This document shows positions 24,931 to 33,940 of a stretch of 64,000 nt of DNA, one piece after another. This DNA is from Nocardioides solisilvae (GTDB taxonomy: Bacteria > Actinomycetota > Actinomycetes > Propionibacteriales > Nocardioidaceae), in assembly GCF_003194625.1 (NCBI RefSeq), contig NZ_QHKX01000004.1, forward strand, positions 351,529-415,528. Direction: 5' to 3'. The first letter of the stretch is position 1, and every line of letters starts with the position of its first letter. The translations under genes and the position numbers were made by a program. The notes under the pieces are model-generated. The model had not been told where the DNA came from and did not search any database. It saw only the letters and a program-made list of their open reading frames with translations.

Positions 24931-25839
24931 GGCCAACCCGGCGGCGCCGAGGACGGCGGCCCACCCGACGCGCCGCGCCAGCGCTGTGCCGCGCGGGACG
25001 TCTCTCGCCTCGACTCCCCGCCCGTCGCCCATCGTCGGCCGATGCTCGACGCGGTCGCCGTACCGGTTGACGCCGCCGAGGGTCACTCCGAGCGCCCCCG
25101 CGAACGCCGACTCCACGATGCCGGCGTTCGGGCTGGGGTGCGCGCGGGCGTCCCGGCGCCAGGCGCGACGGGCGTCCCTGGCGCGTTGCGGAGCCGCCGC
25201 GAGCACCAGCACGGCCGCGTACCGGGAGCCCGGCAGGTTGAGCAGGTCGTCCAGCCGGGCGGAGGCCTTGCCGAACCGTTCGTACCGAGCGTTGTGATGA
25301 CCCACCATCGCGTCGAGGGTGTTCGCTGCCCGGTGCGCGAGCAGACCGGGCACCCCCGCGACCGCACCCCAGAACAGCGCGGCGGTGACGGCGTCGGAGG
25401 TGTTCTCGGCCACGGATTCAACGACTGCACGCGCCACCTCCTCCGACGACAGCGACGACGTCTCCCGGCCGACGAGGTGCGTGAGACGGTGACGGGCTCC
25501 CGGCAGGTCGTCCGCCGCGAGGTACCGGTGCACGGCGAGCGCCTCGCGCTCCAGGCTCCGCCCACCCAGCACCGTCCACGTGGCCACTGCCGTGCTCGCC
25601 GCCTGCAGCACCGGCCGGTTCCACGTCGCCCTCTCCACGCCCACCCCGAGCAGCGCCGCGCCGCCCACGAGCGTGGCGGCGTGCAGGACGCCACGCGGCA
25701 CCGAGTCACCGTGCAACCCGTTCTCCACGTGGCGTGCGAGGCTGCCGAAGAGCGCGACCGGGTGCCCCCGGCGGGGGTCGCCCCACGCCCGGTCGGCCGC
25801 GAACCCGACCAGCAAGCCCAGCGCCCGGGCGCGGCTCAT
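24904..25839 (-). CDS. cobD: Adenosylcobinamide-phosphate synthase (CbiB/CobD)
   Basis: A 311-residue membrane protein that attaches aminopropanol phosphate to adenosylcobyric acid. Family motifs are visible: GFAADRAWGDPRRGHPV at the N-terminus, VESVAENTSDAVTAAL in the middle with ANTLDAMVGHHN, and HPSPNAGIVESAFAGALG. Several hydrophobic stretches fit a membrane enzyme. The ATG overlaps the stop of the cobB-cobC gene by 4 bp. This naming follows Pseudomonas: CobD here is the CbiB-type enzyme, not the Salmonella CobD decarboxylase. Confidence 0.94.
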   Translation of the reverse strand: MSRARALGLLVGFAADRAWGDPRRGHPVALFGSLARHVENGLHGDSVPRGVLHAATLVGGAALLGVGVERATWNRPVLQAASTAVATWTVLGGRSLEREALAVHRYLAADDLPGARHRLTHLVGRETSSLSSEEVARAVVESVAENTSDAVTAALFWGAVAGVPGLLAHRAANTLDAMVGHHNARYERFGKASARLDDLLNLPGSRYAAVLVLAAAPQRARDARRAWRRDARAHPSPNAGIVESAFAGALGVTLGGVNRYGDRVEHRPTMGDGRGVEARDVPRGTALARRVGWAAVLGAAGLASRLPTHAR

Positions 25840-28319
25840 CGGGGACTCACCCGACCGGAGGAGCAGCGGCCGGCACCGGCCGTCCCGGCGGGCAGCGTGT
25901 CGAGCGCGTCGAGCGCGTCGAGCGCGTCGAGCAGCCTCACGGTCGTCTCCGGCGGGCGCACCGCGATCCGGACCATGTCGGCGGTCAGGCCCGGGAACGT
26001 GTCCCCCCGCCGCACCGCGATGCCACGCTCACGGAGCCGGGTGCGCACCCCGGGGCCCAGGCGGGCGAGCACGAAGGAGGCCTCCGAGCCGACCACGTCG
26101 ACGCCGCGGGCGGTGAGCCCCTCGACCAGGACGGCGCGCCACTGCACCACCCGGGCGGCGCGGCGGGCCGACTCGGCGACGGCCCGGGGGGTGGCACACG
26201 CGACCGCGGCGCGCACGGCGAGGGTCGAGACCGACCACGGCACCTGCTGGGCCGCCAATCCGGCGATGCTGCGGTCGTTGCCGAGCAGGTAGCCGAGTCG
26301 GACGCCGGGCATCGACCACTGCTTGGTGAGGCTGCGCACCACCAGGAGTCCTCGGCGGCGGTCGCGGGCGAGGGACTCGCGCTCGTCCTCCACCGTGTCC
26401 ATGAAGGCCTCGTCCACGACCACTACCCGCTTGGGCCGGCGGAGGCGAAGGATGTCGGCCGCGGGGTGGAGGACCCCGGTGGGGTTCGTGGGGTTGCCCA
26501 GCATGACCAGGTCCGCGTCCTCTGGCACGGAGTCCGGGTCCAGCCGGTAGCCGTCCTCGGGTCGACAGTGGACGACCGTGACCCGGTGACCGGCCCGTTC
26601 GAGGGCGGCGTGGGGCTCGGTGAACTGGGGATGGACGACCACGACGTGGCGCCACGGCTTGTAGCGGGCGACGAGGTCGAAGGCCTCGGCCGCCCCGGCC
26701 GTCACCAGCACCTCCTCGGTACGCCGGTGGTGGAGGTCGGCGATGGCCTCCCGGGCGGGCGCGACGTCGGGGTAGGCGATCGACTCCCGGAGGCCGGCCT
26801 CCAGGGCGGACTCGAGCCACGCCGGCCGGGGCTCCGGGTGGACGTTGACCGCGAGGTCCAGCAGCCCGGGTCCGACCTCTCGGTCGCCGTGGTGGAGCAG
26901 GGGTGCCACCGGGACGGGATCCGGGTCGGTGACGACGAGGTCCGTGCCGGGGACGGGCGTGGGTGGGTCGACGAGCGGTCGCGCCGCGGCGGCCGCGCGG
27001 GCGAACCGCTCGGCCATGACGGGGTGTCCCGCCCAGTGCAGGTGCAGGTAGGAGGCGTGCAGCGTGGCCGAGGTGGCGCCGATCAGCTCCCCGTCCAGGT
27101 CCCAGGCGGGCGCCCAGCCGCGGGCGGGCCGGGTCAGCGCGGTGCGGTGGAACTCGTGCCCGCGCACCTCCTCCCCCTGTCGGGTGAGGAGGTTGTCGCT
27201 TGCCGACCGGGCGACCGGGTAGCGCAGCGTGAGCCGCTCGGACATCGCCGCCTCGGCTCCGATCACCCCCGCCATCCGCGTGCCGTCGAGCGAGTCGAGC
27301 AGGTAGAGCAGACCCGCGCACTCGGCCACGGTGGGCAGACCGTCGCGGACGGCGTCGCCCACCTGGGCGAGCAGCCTCGTGTTGGCGGCCAGCTCCGCGG
27401 CATGGACCTCGGGGAAGCCACCGCCGAGCAGGAGCGCCCGGGTGCCCGACGGCAGCGCCGGGTCGCGGAGGGGGTCGAAAGTGGCCACGGCACACCCGGC
27501 GGCGGTCAGCAGTTCGGTGGTCTCGGCGTACGAGAACGTGAACGCCCGTCCGGCGGCCACGGCGACCACCGGGGCCCCCTCGGCGACGACGCCGACCTCC
27601 CGGCGAGGGTCCCACGGCTCGGCGTCCAGGTCGGGGGCGCTGGCCGCCACCTCCAGCACCGCGTCGAGGTCGACGTGCCGGGCCACCAGCTCGCCCAACC
27701 GGGCCACCACCTCGGCGGCACCGTCCCGCTCGGCTGCGGGGACGAGCCCGAGGTGCCGGGAGGGGGCGGAGATCGACTCGTCGCGCGGCACCACCCCGAG
27801 CACCGGGACACGCAGGGAGCGCTTCACCTCGGCGACGTTGCGAGGGGAGCCGGCTCGGTTGAGCACGACACCGACCACCTCGACCCCCGGGTCGTAGACG
27901 GCCATCCCGGCCACGAGGGCACCCACGGACCGCGACATCCGGGCGATGTCGACCACCAGGATCACTGGGGTGCGGGTCAGGCGGGCCACGTGGGCGGTCG
28001 AGGCGAAGCCGTTCGCGCCGATCCGTCCGTCGTGCAGCCCCATCACGCCCTCGACGACCGCGACGTCCGCCGCCCGGGCACCGTGGAGCAGCAGGGGGAC
28101 GACCCGGTCCTCACCCACCAGGTGCGGGTCGAGATTGCGGCCCGGCCTCCCGGTGGCCAGGGCGTGGTAGCCGGGGTCGATGTAGTCGGGACCGACCTTG
28201 TGGCCCGACACCGCCAACCCCCGGTCGCGCAGCGCGGCCATCAACCCGGTCGCGATCGTCGTCTTCCCCTGCCCGGTGGACGGGGCCGCGACGACCACCC
28301 TCGGCAGCCTCATCGGCAC
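25836..28319 (-). CDS. cobB-cobC: Fusion of cobyrinate a,c-diamide synthase (CobB) and CobC-type aminotransferase
   Basis: An 827-residue two-enzyme fusion. Residues 1-460 are CobB: the nucleotide-binding loop APSTGQGKTTIATG, VGPDYIDPGYH, and the glutaminase VAECAGLLYLLD. Residues about 475-800 are a class II-fold PLP enzyme of the CobC/L-threonine-O-3-phosphate decarboxylase type: NVHPEPRPAWL, MLGNPTNPTG, and RSLTKQWSMPG with the PLP lysine at Lys666. Near the C-terminus a DAL repeat is encoded by tandem 9-bp units (about 25903-25932). The start is a GTG at 28319 or the ATG at 28313. The frame is continuous, with no shift at the joint. Confidence 0.93.
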   Translation of the reverse strand: MPMRLPRVVVAAPSTGQGKTTIATGLMAALRDRGLAVSGHKVGPDYIDPGYHALATGRPGRNLDPHLVGEDRVVPLLLHGARAADVAVVEGVMGLHDGRIGANGFASTAHVARLTRTPVILVVDIARMSRSVGALVAGMAVYDPGVEVVGVVLNRAGSPRNVAEVKRSLRVPVLGVVPRDESISAPSRHLGLVPAAERDGAAEVVARLGELVARHVDLDAVLEVAASAPDLDAEPWDPRREVGVVAEGAPVVAVAAGRAFTFSYAETTELLTAAGCAVATFDPLRDPALPSGTRALLLGGGFPEVHAAELAANTRLLAQVGDAVRDGLPTVAECAGLLYLLDSLDGTRMAGVIGAEAAMSERLTLRYPVARSASDNLLTRQGEEVRGHEFHRTALTRPARGWAPAWDLDGELIGATSATLHASYLHLHWAGHPVMAERFARAAAAARPLVDPPTPVPGTDLVVTDPDPVPVAPLLHHGDREVGPGLLDLAVNVHPEPRPAWLESALEAGLRESIAYPDVAPAREAIADLHHRRTEEVLVTAGAAEAFDLVARYKPWRHVVVVHPQFTEPHAALERAGHRVTVVHCRPEDGYRLDPDSVPEDADLVMLGNPTNPTGVLHPAADILRLRRPKRVVVVDEAFMDTVEDERESLARDRRRGLLVVRSLTKQWSMPGVRLGYLLGNDRSIAGLAAQQVPWSVSTLAVRAAVACATPRAVAESARRAARVVQWRAVLVEGLTARGVDVVGSEASFVLARLGPGVRTRLRERGIAVRRGDTFPGLTADMVRIAVRPPETTVRLLDALDALDALDTLPAGTAGAGRCSSGRVSPR

Positions 28320-28323
28320 GTCC

Positions 28324-28938
28324 TCACCACTCGATGCCCCGCTGGCCCTTCTGGCCGGCGTCCATCGGGTGCTTCACCTTGCCCATCTCGGTCACCAGGT
28401 CGGCCACCTGGAGCAGCTCGGGCGCGGCCCGGCGGCCGGTGACGACGACGTGCTGGCGGCCGGGACGGTCACGCAGCGTGGACACGACGTCCTCGAGGTC
28501 CACCCATCCCCAGGCGATGGGGTAGGTGAACTCGTCCAGCACGTAGAGGTCGTGGGTCTCGGCGGCGAGGCGGCGCTTGATCTCCTGCCAGCCCTCGGCC
28601 GCGGCGCGGGCGTGGTCCTCGGTGTCGCCCTGCTTCTTGGTCCACGACCACCCGGCTCCCATCTTGTGCCACTCGACTGGGCCGCCCTCGCCGGTCTCCT
28701 CGTGCAGCCGCCCCAGGCGCTCGAGCACGGTCTGCTCGCCGATGCGCCACTTGGCGGACTTCACGAACTGGAAGACCCCGACGTTCCACCCCTGGTTCCA
28801 CCCGCGGAGGGCCAGGCCGAACGCGGCGGTCGACTTCCCCTTGCCGTCGCCGGTGTGGACCATCAGCAGGGGACGGTTGCGGCGCTGGCGGGTGGTGAGC
28901 CCGTCGTCGGGCACGGTCAGCGGCTGTCCCTGGGGCAT
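28324..28938 (-). CDS. cobO: Cob(I)yrinic acid a,c-diamide adenosyltransferase
   Basis: A 204-residue CobO/BtuR-type adenosyltransferase. The modified P-loop is GDGKGKSTAAFG near residue 31. Further signatures are GVFQFVKSAKWRIGE, LYVLDEFTYPIAWGW and HVVVTGRRAAPELL. It adds the 5'-deoxyadenosyl group to cob(I)yrinate diamide. The ATG at 28938 overlaps the cobA stop by one base (TGATG), and a short gap of 4 bp separates it from the cobB-cobC GTG. Confidence 0.95.
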   Translation of the reverse strand: MPQGQPLTVPDDGLTTRQRRNRPLLMVHTGDGKGKSTAAFGLALRGWNQGWNVGVFQFVKSAKWRIGEQTVLERLGRLHEETGEGGPVEWHKMGAGWSWTKKQGDTEDHARAAAEGWQEIKRRLAAETHDLYVLDEFTYPIAWGWVDLEDVVSTLRDRPGRQHVVVTGRRAAPELLQVADLVTEMGKVKHPMDAGQKGQRGIEW

Positions 28939-29705
28939 CAGACGGTCTCCTCGATCAGTGGGTGGGAGGCGGCGAATCGGGCCACCTCCCCGATGACGGT
29001 GACGGCGGGCGGGGCGATCCCCGCCGCGCGCTGGGCGATGTCGCGCAAGGGGGCGCTGATGACCTCCTGGTCGGGGTGGCCCCCGCGCGCCACCACGGCG
29101 GCCGGCGTGTCGGCGGCCATGCCGTGGGCAAGGAGGCGGTCCGCGATGTCGTGCAGGTTGGCGACCCCCATCAGCACGACGAGGGTGGTGCGCGAGGCGA
29201 CGAGGGCGGCGTAGTCGAGGGTGGACGCCGGGTGGTCGGGGGGCACGTGGCCGGAGAGCACGGTGAACCCCTGGACCAGGCCCCGGTGGGTGACCGGGAT
29301 GCCGGCGAGCGCGGGGACAGCCACCGAAGCGCTGACGCCCGGCACCACCCGCACGTCGACGCCGGCCGCCGCGCAGGCCTGCAGCTCCTCCATGCCGCGA
29401 CCGAAGACGAACCCGTCGCCACCCTTGAGGCGGACGACACGGCGGCCCGCGCGAGCGTGCTCGACAAGGAGCTCGTTGATCCGCTCCTGGGGGGTGAAGG
29501 CTCCCCGTGGCAGCTTGGCGACGTCCACCACCTCCGCCTCGGGGCGCGCCCACGCCAGCGCGTCGGCCGGGGCGAGGTGGTCGACCAGGAGGACGTCGGC
29601 CTGCTCGACCGCGGCCCGGCCCGCGACCGTCATCAACCCGGCGTCCCCGGGCCCCCCGCCCACCAGGACCACCGTGCCGGGCCGCAGCTCGGCGAGGGTC
29701 CCCAT
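28938..29705 (-). CDS. cobA: Uroporphyrinogen-III C-methyltransferase
   Basis: A 255-residue SUMT that methylates uroporphyrinogen III at C2 and C7 to give precorrin-2, the entry to corrin synthesis. Motifs: VVLVGGGPGDAGLMTV, VVRLKGGDGFVFGRGMEE, VVPGVSASVAVPALAGIPVT and LVVLMGVANL. A GTG at 29708 lies directly before the ATG at 29705. Both overlap the chelatase stop, and I chose the ATG with its TGATG junction. No siroheme synthase domains are fused. Confidence 0.94.
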   Translation of the reverse strand: MGTLAELRPGTVVLVGGGPGDAGLMTVAGRAAVEQADVLLVDHLAPADALAWARPEAEVVDVAKLPRGAFTPQERINELLVEHARAGRRVVRLKGGDGFVFGRGMEELQACAAAGVDVRVVPGVSASVAVPALAGIPVTHRGLVQGFTVLSGHVPPDHPASTLDYAALVASRTTLVVLMGVANLHDIADRLLAHGMAADTPAAVVARGGHPDQEVISAPLRDIAQRAAGIAPPAVTVIGEVARFAASHPLIEETV

Positions 29706-31834
29706 CACGCCACCCGCCCGGAGACGACGTCGACGAGTCCGTCGGCGCTCACCTCACCGACCGGCAGGTGCTCGGCGCGGAGGTGACCGGCCAGGGTCCT
29801 GGCCAGGCCCATCCGCAGGGGGCCCTGCTCGCAGTCCACCACCACCGACGGGACACCGAGTGCCGCCACGTGCGCCGCCGCGGACCTGGATCGCTCCACC
29901 GCATCGGGACCGGAGGTGGCGCGGCCGTCGGTGACGAGGAGGAGCAGCGGTCGGACCCGCGGGTCGCGCAGCCGCTCGCGGCGCAACACCCGGTCGGCCT
30001 CGAGCAACCCCTCGGCCAGCGGGGTGCGTCCCCCGGCAGGAAGCTCGTCGAGCAGCCGCGCGGCGATCTCGACCGACCCGGTCGGAGGCAGGACGAGCTC
30101 CGCGGCCCCGCCCCGGAAGCTCACCAGCGCCACCCGGTCGCGACGTCGATAGGCGTCGGTGAGCAGGGACAGCACCGCCGTCTTCACCTGCACCATGCGG
30201 CGGCGCGCCGCCATCGACCCGGAGGCGTCCACGCAGAAGACCAGGAGGTTGGACTCCCGCCCCTCCCGGACCGCCGTGCGCAGGTCACCGGCCTCGAGCA
30301 CCACCCGCTGGCCCGTGCGATCAGCCCTCCCGCTGGACGCGTGGCGCTCCGCGGCGGCCATCAGCGTCTGCACGAGGTGGAGGGAGCCGGTGCCGGTTCC
30401 GCTGCCCACCCGGCGTCCGGAGGACCCCAGGGCGCGGCTGCGACGCCCGGGGCTTCCCTGTCCCACCCCGTCGACGGTGAGCAGCCTCGGACGGTACGGC
30501 GTCGCGGCACGGTGGACGGTCCCCTCGCCGGCAGGCGGGGCTCCGTGGGCGGGTCTCGGCTCGTGCCCCAGCTCGGGTTCGGGATCCTCACTCCCGGTCC
30601 CGCCCTCGCCATCCGTCTCGGGCTGGCCATCGGCCTCCTCCGACCGGGCCGCCGGTTCCTCGACGTCCTCGCCGCTCGGTCCGCTCGGGTCGTCCGCGGG
30701 CGGTCCGGACGCGTCATGGCCGGCGTCGGTAGCCTCGTCGTGGCCAGCCTCGTCGCCGTCGTCCTCCCCGCCGGACGGGTCAGGCGGGGGCTCGGGCAGC
30801 TCGTCGTCGCCCAGCACCCGGTCGAGGAGGTCCTCGTCCAGCCCGGGGGCGTCGAACGGGTTGCGCCGGCGCCGGTGCGGGAGGGCCAGCAGCGCCGCCG
30901 CGCGGATGTCGGCGCGGGTGACGTGCCGGCGTCCCGCCCATGCCGCGTGGGCGACGGCCGCCCGGGCGGTGACGATGTCGGCGCGCAGGCCGTCGACCTC
31001 GAAAGCGGCGCAGACCTCGGCGATCTTGAGCAGCGCGCCGTCCCCGAGCAGCACCTCCGCGACCCGGCCACGGGCCTCCGCGATACGCCGGGTCAGGGCC
31101 GCCTGACGCGACGCGTAGGCGGCGGCGAACGTGGCAGGGTCGCGGTCGAACGCCAGGCGTCGGCGCACGACCTCGACCCGCGACGCGGGGTCGCGGGACG
31201 CGGCCACCTCGACGGTGAGACCGAACCGGTCGAGCAGCTGCGGCCGGAGCTCGCCCTCCTCCGGGTTCATCGTGCCGATCAGCACGAACCTCGCGGCGTG
31301 ACCGAGCGACACCCCGTCGCGCTCGACGCTGACCTGGCCGGTGGCAGCGGCGTCGAGCAGCAGGTCGACCAGGTGGTCGTGGAGCAGGTTGACCTCGTCG
31401 ACGTAGAGCACGCCGCGGTGGGCGCGGGCGAGGAGTCCCGGCTCGAACTCGACGGCTCCGGTGGTGAGCGCCTTCTCCAGGTGCAGGGAGCCGAGGACCC
31501 GGTCCTCGGTGGCGCCGACCGGCAGCTCGACCAGCCGCACCGGCCGAGTCACCGCCTCGCCCGCGAACGGACCGTCCGGCGACTGCGCGGCCGGGTCGCG
31601 GGGGTCGACCGAGAACCGGTCGCCCTCGTGCACCTCGATCCGGGGCAGCACCTCGGCCAGCCCACGGACGGTGGTCGACTTCGCGGTGCCCTTCTCCCCG
31701 CGGACCAGGACGCCGCCGATCTCGGGGCTGAGGGCGGTCAGGACGAGGGCCAGACCCATGTCGTCGAGTCCCGAGCCCGTCGTGGGGTCGTAGTCGCAGC
31801 CGACGACGGCAGAAAAGGGGTACTTCGTTGGCAC
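29705..31834 (-). CDS. Chelatase ChlI-ChlD fusion, AAA+ motor plus vWA subunit for cobalt insertion
   Basis: A 709-residue protein. The AAA+ domain (about 1-330) has Walker A VRGEKGTAKSTTVRG and the Walker B region VLYVDEVNLL. An acidic Pro/Asp/Glu-rich linker spans about 330-440. The vWA domain (about 520-709) has the MIDAS motif DASGSM with Asp536 and a later LLLVTDGRATSG. Such ChlID proteins replace separate CobS and CobT, or BchI and BchD. In this B12 setting it most likely drives CobN. The start is a GTG at 31834, before PTKYPFSAVVG. A cobalamin riboswitch lies immediately upstream. Confidence 0.88.
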   Translation of the reverse strand: MPTKYPFSAVVGCDYDPTTGSGLDDMGLALVLTALSPEIGGVLVRGEKGTAKSTTVRGLAEVLPRIEVHEGDRFSVDPRDPAAQSPDGPFAGEAVTRPVRLVELPVGATEDRVLGSLHLEKALTTGAVEFEPGLLARAHRGVLYVDEVNLLHDHLVDLLLDAAATGQVSVERDGVSLGHAARFVLIGTMNPEEGELRPQLLDRFGLTVEVAASRDPASRVEVVRRRLAFDRDPATFAAAYASRQAALTRRIAEARGRVAEVLLGDGALLKIAEVCAAFEVDGLRADIVTARAAVAHAAWAGRRHVTRADIRAAALLALPHRRRRNPFDAPGLDEDLLDRVLGDDELPEPPPDPSGGEDDGDEAGHDEATDAGHDASGPPADDPSGPSGEDVEEPAARSEEADGQPETDGEGGTGSEDPEPELGHEPRPAHGAPPAGEGTVHRAATPYRPRLLTVDGVGQGSPGRRSRALGSSGRRVGSGTGTGSLHLVQTLMAAAERHASSGRADRTGQRVVLEAGDLRTAVREGRESNLLVFCVDASGSMAARRRMVQVKTAVLSLLTDAYRRRDRVALVSFRGGAAELVLPPTGSVEIAARLLDELPAGGRTPLAEGLLEADRVLRRERLRDPRVRPLLLLVTDGRATSGPDAVERSRSAAAHVAALGVPSVVVDCEQGPLRMGLARTLAGHLRAEHLPVGEVSADGLVDVVSGRVA

Positions 31835-31874
31835 GTGAGGCTCCCGCTCGCTAGGCCATTGCAGTGGCTGCGCG

Positions 31875-32000
31875 AGGCCGGTCTTCGGACTTCGTCGGGT
31901 CACTCCTGGTGGAGTGCTCGACTCACCGCAGCGGGCCTGTGCCGGACTCTCACCGGCTTCCCAGATTCTCCCCGTTGCCCGTCCCCACCGTCTCCGATGG
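31875..32000 (-). ncRNA. Cobalamin riboswitch upstream of the chlID-cobA-cobO-cobBC-cobD operon
   Basis: On the minus strand the element shows GGGAAGCCGGTGAGAGTCC followed by the GCTGCGGTGA variant of the central box, and ends with AGTCCGAAGACCGGCC (plus 31876-31891). This is the standard core order. It leads into the chelatase GTG at 31834 with a 40-nt spacer. Confidence 0.92.
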
Positions 32001-32032
32001 CTGGGGCGCGAGGGCACCTCACGCTGGACCGC

Positions 32033-32042
32033 ACGATAGCCT
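32033..32042. promoter_or_regulatory. Overlapping back-to-back -10 boxes for cobL and the chelatase operon
   Basis: ACGATAGCCT contains TAGCCT on the plus strand (32037-32042) and TATCGT on the minus strand (32033-32038), both matching TANNNT. The plus box ends 8 nt before the cobL GTG, fitting a leaderless mRNA. The minus box would start the riboswitch RNA near 32026. Assignment is by pattern and spacing only. Confidence 0.35.
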
Positions 32043-32050
32043 CCCGTCCC

Positions 32051-33283
32051 GTGGCCGACGCGACTGACCCCAGTGCTGGACACGTCCTGACGGTCGTGGG
32101 AGTCGACGCCGACGGTGTCCTGGACCCCGCGGTGGCCGAGCTCGTCCGCGACGCGGAGGTGCTGCTCGGAGGCCGCCGCCACCTCGCCCTCGTCCCGGAG
32201 GTGAAAGGGCAGCGGAAGGTCGTGTGGCCCTCACCCCTGGCCGAGAACCTGGACCGGCTCCTGGCCGAGGTGCACGGGCGCCGAGTCGTGGCACTCGCCT
32301 CCGGGGACCCGACGCTCTCGGGGGTCGGGACGACCTTGGTCAGGGCGCTGGGCGCCGACGCCGTGCGCATCGTCCCGGCCGTCTCGTCCGTCGCGCTGGC
32401 CAGGGCGCGGATGGGCTGGTCGGCCGAGGAGTCGGTGGTGGTCACGCTCGTGGGGCGGCACGAGGCCCGGCTGCTGCGCGAGCTCGCGCCCGGCCGGCGG
32501 CTCCTGCTCCTGACCTCCGGGTCCGGCACCCCCGCGGTGGTCGCCGACCTCCTCGGCGCCGCCGGGCACGGCGACGCTCCCATGACGGTGCTGGGAGAGC
32601 TCGGGGGTCAGGACGAGTCCCGGGTGACGCGTCCGGCGCGCGAGTGGCTCGCTGTCCCGGCCGCCGAGGTGCCACCCCTGCACGTGCTGGCCGTCGAAGT
32701 CCCGGTCGCCGGGCCCTGGCGGTCGGCCTGGACCGCCGGCCTCCCCGACGACGCCTTCGAGCACGACGGCCAGCTGACCAGGCGCGACCTCCGCGCCTCC
32801 GCCCTGGCCCGCCTGTCCCCAGCGCCCGGGCAGCACCTCTGGGACGTCGGCGCAGGAGCGGGGTCGGTCGGCATCGAGTGGATGCGCGCGCACCCCACCT
32901 GCCGGACGACGTCCGTCGAGGCCCACCCCGAGCGGGCCGCGAGAATCAGCCGGAACGCCGCCCGGCTCGGCGTCCCGGACCTGCGCGTGGTCGAGGGCCG
33001 CGCGCCCGCGGCGCTCGCTGGGCTGACGCCGCCGGACGCCGTCTTCCTCGGCGGCGGCGCCACCCGTCCCGGCGTGCTCGACGCCTGCCTCGACGCCCTG
33101 CGCGAGGGCGGGCGTCTAGTGGTGCACGGGGTAACCCTGGAGACCGAGGCCCTGCTCGCCGACGCCTACCGGACCCACGGCGGGGAGCTGACCCGCCTGG
33201 CCGTGGAGACGACGGCCCCGGTCGGCACCTTCACCGGCTGGACCCCGGCGCGCACCGTCACCCAGTGGAGCCTCACCCGCTGA
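32051..33283 (+). CDS. cobL: Precorrin-6Y C5,15-methyltransferase (decarboxylating)
   Basis: A 410-residue fusion of CbiE-like and CbiT-like domains. Residues about 12-205 are the C5 methylase, with VVGVDADGVLDPAVAELV, LLGGRRHLALV and VVALASGDPTLSGVG. Residues about 225-405 are the class I methylase that handles C15 methylation and decarboxylation, with LWDVGAGAGSVGIEWMR. The chosen GTG at 32051 gives the usual length; earlier in-frame codons fall inside the opposing riboswitch region. It has no riboswitch of its own strand. Confidence 0.92.
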   Translation: MADATDPSAGHVLTVVGVDADGVLDPAVAELVRDAEVLLGGRRHLALVPEVKGQRKVVWPSPLAENLDRLLAEVHGRRVVALASGDPTLSGVGTTLVRALGADAVRIVPAVSSVALARARMGWSAEESVVVTLVGRHEARLLRELAPGRRLLLLTSGSGTPAVVADLLGAAGHGDAPMTVLGELGGQDESRVTRPAREWLAVPAAEVPPLHVLAVEVPVAGPWRSAWTAGLPDDAFEHDGQLTRRDLRASALARLSPAPGQHLWDVGAGAGSVGIEWMRAHPTCRTTSVEAHPERAARISRNAARLGVPDLRVVEGRAPAALAGLTPPDAVFLGGGATRPGVLDACLDALREGGRLVVHGVTLETEALLADAYRTHGGELTRLAVETTAPVGTFTGWTPARTVTQWSLTR

Positions 33284-33319
33284 CCTCTCCCCCGGCGCCG
33301 GGCGGGCGGCCGGCAACCC

Positions 33320-33940
33320 TCAGCCGTCGAAGCGCTCCTCGTGAAGCACCGATCCCAACGGGGCCCGGCCGCGCCACCCGAGGCGTTCCAGGTCGGGAAC
33401 CTCCGGCACGTCCGCGACCGGACCGACGCACAACCAGGCGACCGGGCGGACGTGCGCGGGGAAGCCGACCAGGTCCCGCAGGAACTCCTCACGGTAGAAG
33501 CTCACCCAGCCCACGCCGATCCCCTCGGCCGTCGCGGCCAGCCACAGGTTCTGGATCGCCAGGCACACCGAGTACAGGCCGGTGTCCGCGATCGCGTGTC
33601 GCCCCAGCACCTGCGACCCGGCGGTGGTCGGGTCGTGGCCGACCACGACCCCGAGGCCCGACTCGACGATCCCCTCCACCTTGATCCGGGCGAACGTCTC
33701 GGCGCGCTCCCCGGACAACGAGCCGGCGAAGACCTGCCGCTCCGTCGCCACGTGGTCCCGGAACGTCGCGAGCACGTCCGGGTCGCGCACGGTGACGAAG
33801 ACCCACGGCTGGGACATGCCGACGCTCGGAGCGCGGTGGGCGGCCTCGAGGACGCGCCAAAGCACCTCCTCGGGGACGGGCTCCCCGGTGAACTCCGCCC
33901 GGGTGTCGCGCCGCCTGGCAATCGCCTCGTAGAGGTCCAT
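33320..33940 (-). CDS. bluB: 5,6-dimethylbenzimidazole synthase
   Basis: A 206-residue flavin-destructase-type nitroreductase that cleaves FMNH2 with O2 to give the lower ligand of B12. Motifs are RRDTRAEFTGEPVPEEVLWR, HRAPSVGMSQPWVFV and GIGVGWVSFY. The ATG at 33940 overlaps the cobM stop by one base (TGATG); a GTG 12 bp further upstream is possible. It is the last gene of the riboswitch-led cobG-cobH-cobIJ-cobM-bluB operon, which implies oxygen-dependent production of the authentic B12 base. A CCCGGCGCCGGG palindrome sits in the gap to cobL. Confidence 0.94.
   Translation of the reverse strand: MDLYEAIARRRDTRAEFTGEPVPEEVLWRVLEAAHRAPSVGMSQPWVFVTVRDPDVLATFRDHVATERQVFAGSLSGERAETFARIKVEGIVESGLGVVVGHDPTTAGSQVLGRHAIADTGLYSVCLAIQNLWLAATAEGIGVGWVSFYREEFLRDLVGFPAHVRPVAWLCVGPVADVPEVPDLERLGWRGRAPLGSVLHEERFDG

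Noticed and set aside
25903..25932. Tandem 9-bp repeats as a regulatory element
   Set aside because: They fall inside the cobB-cobC coding frame and encode a DAL repeat; slippage in coding DNA is sufficient.
29507..33283. A 1258-codon open frame on the plus strand opposite the chelatase and cobA genes
   Set aside because: Only the last 410 codons (cobL) show homology. The rest is Arg/Pro/Gly-rich antisense of well-supported genes, an effect of high GC.
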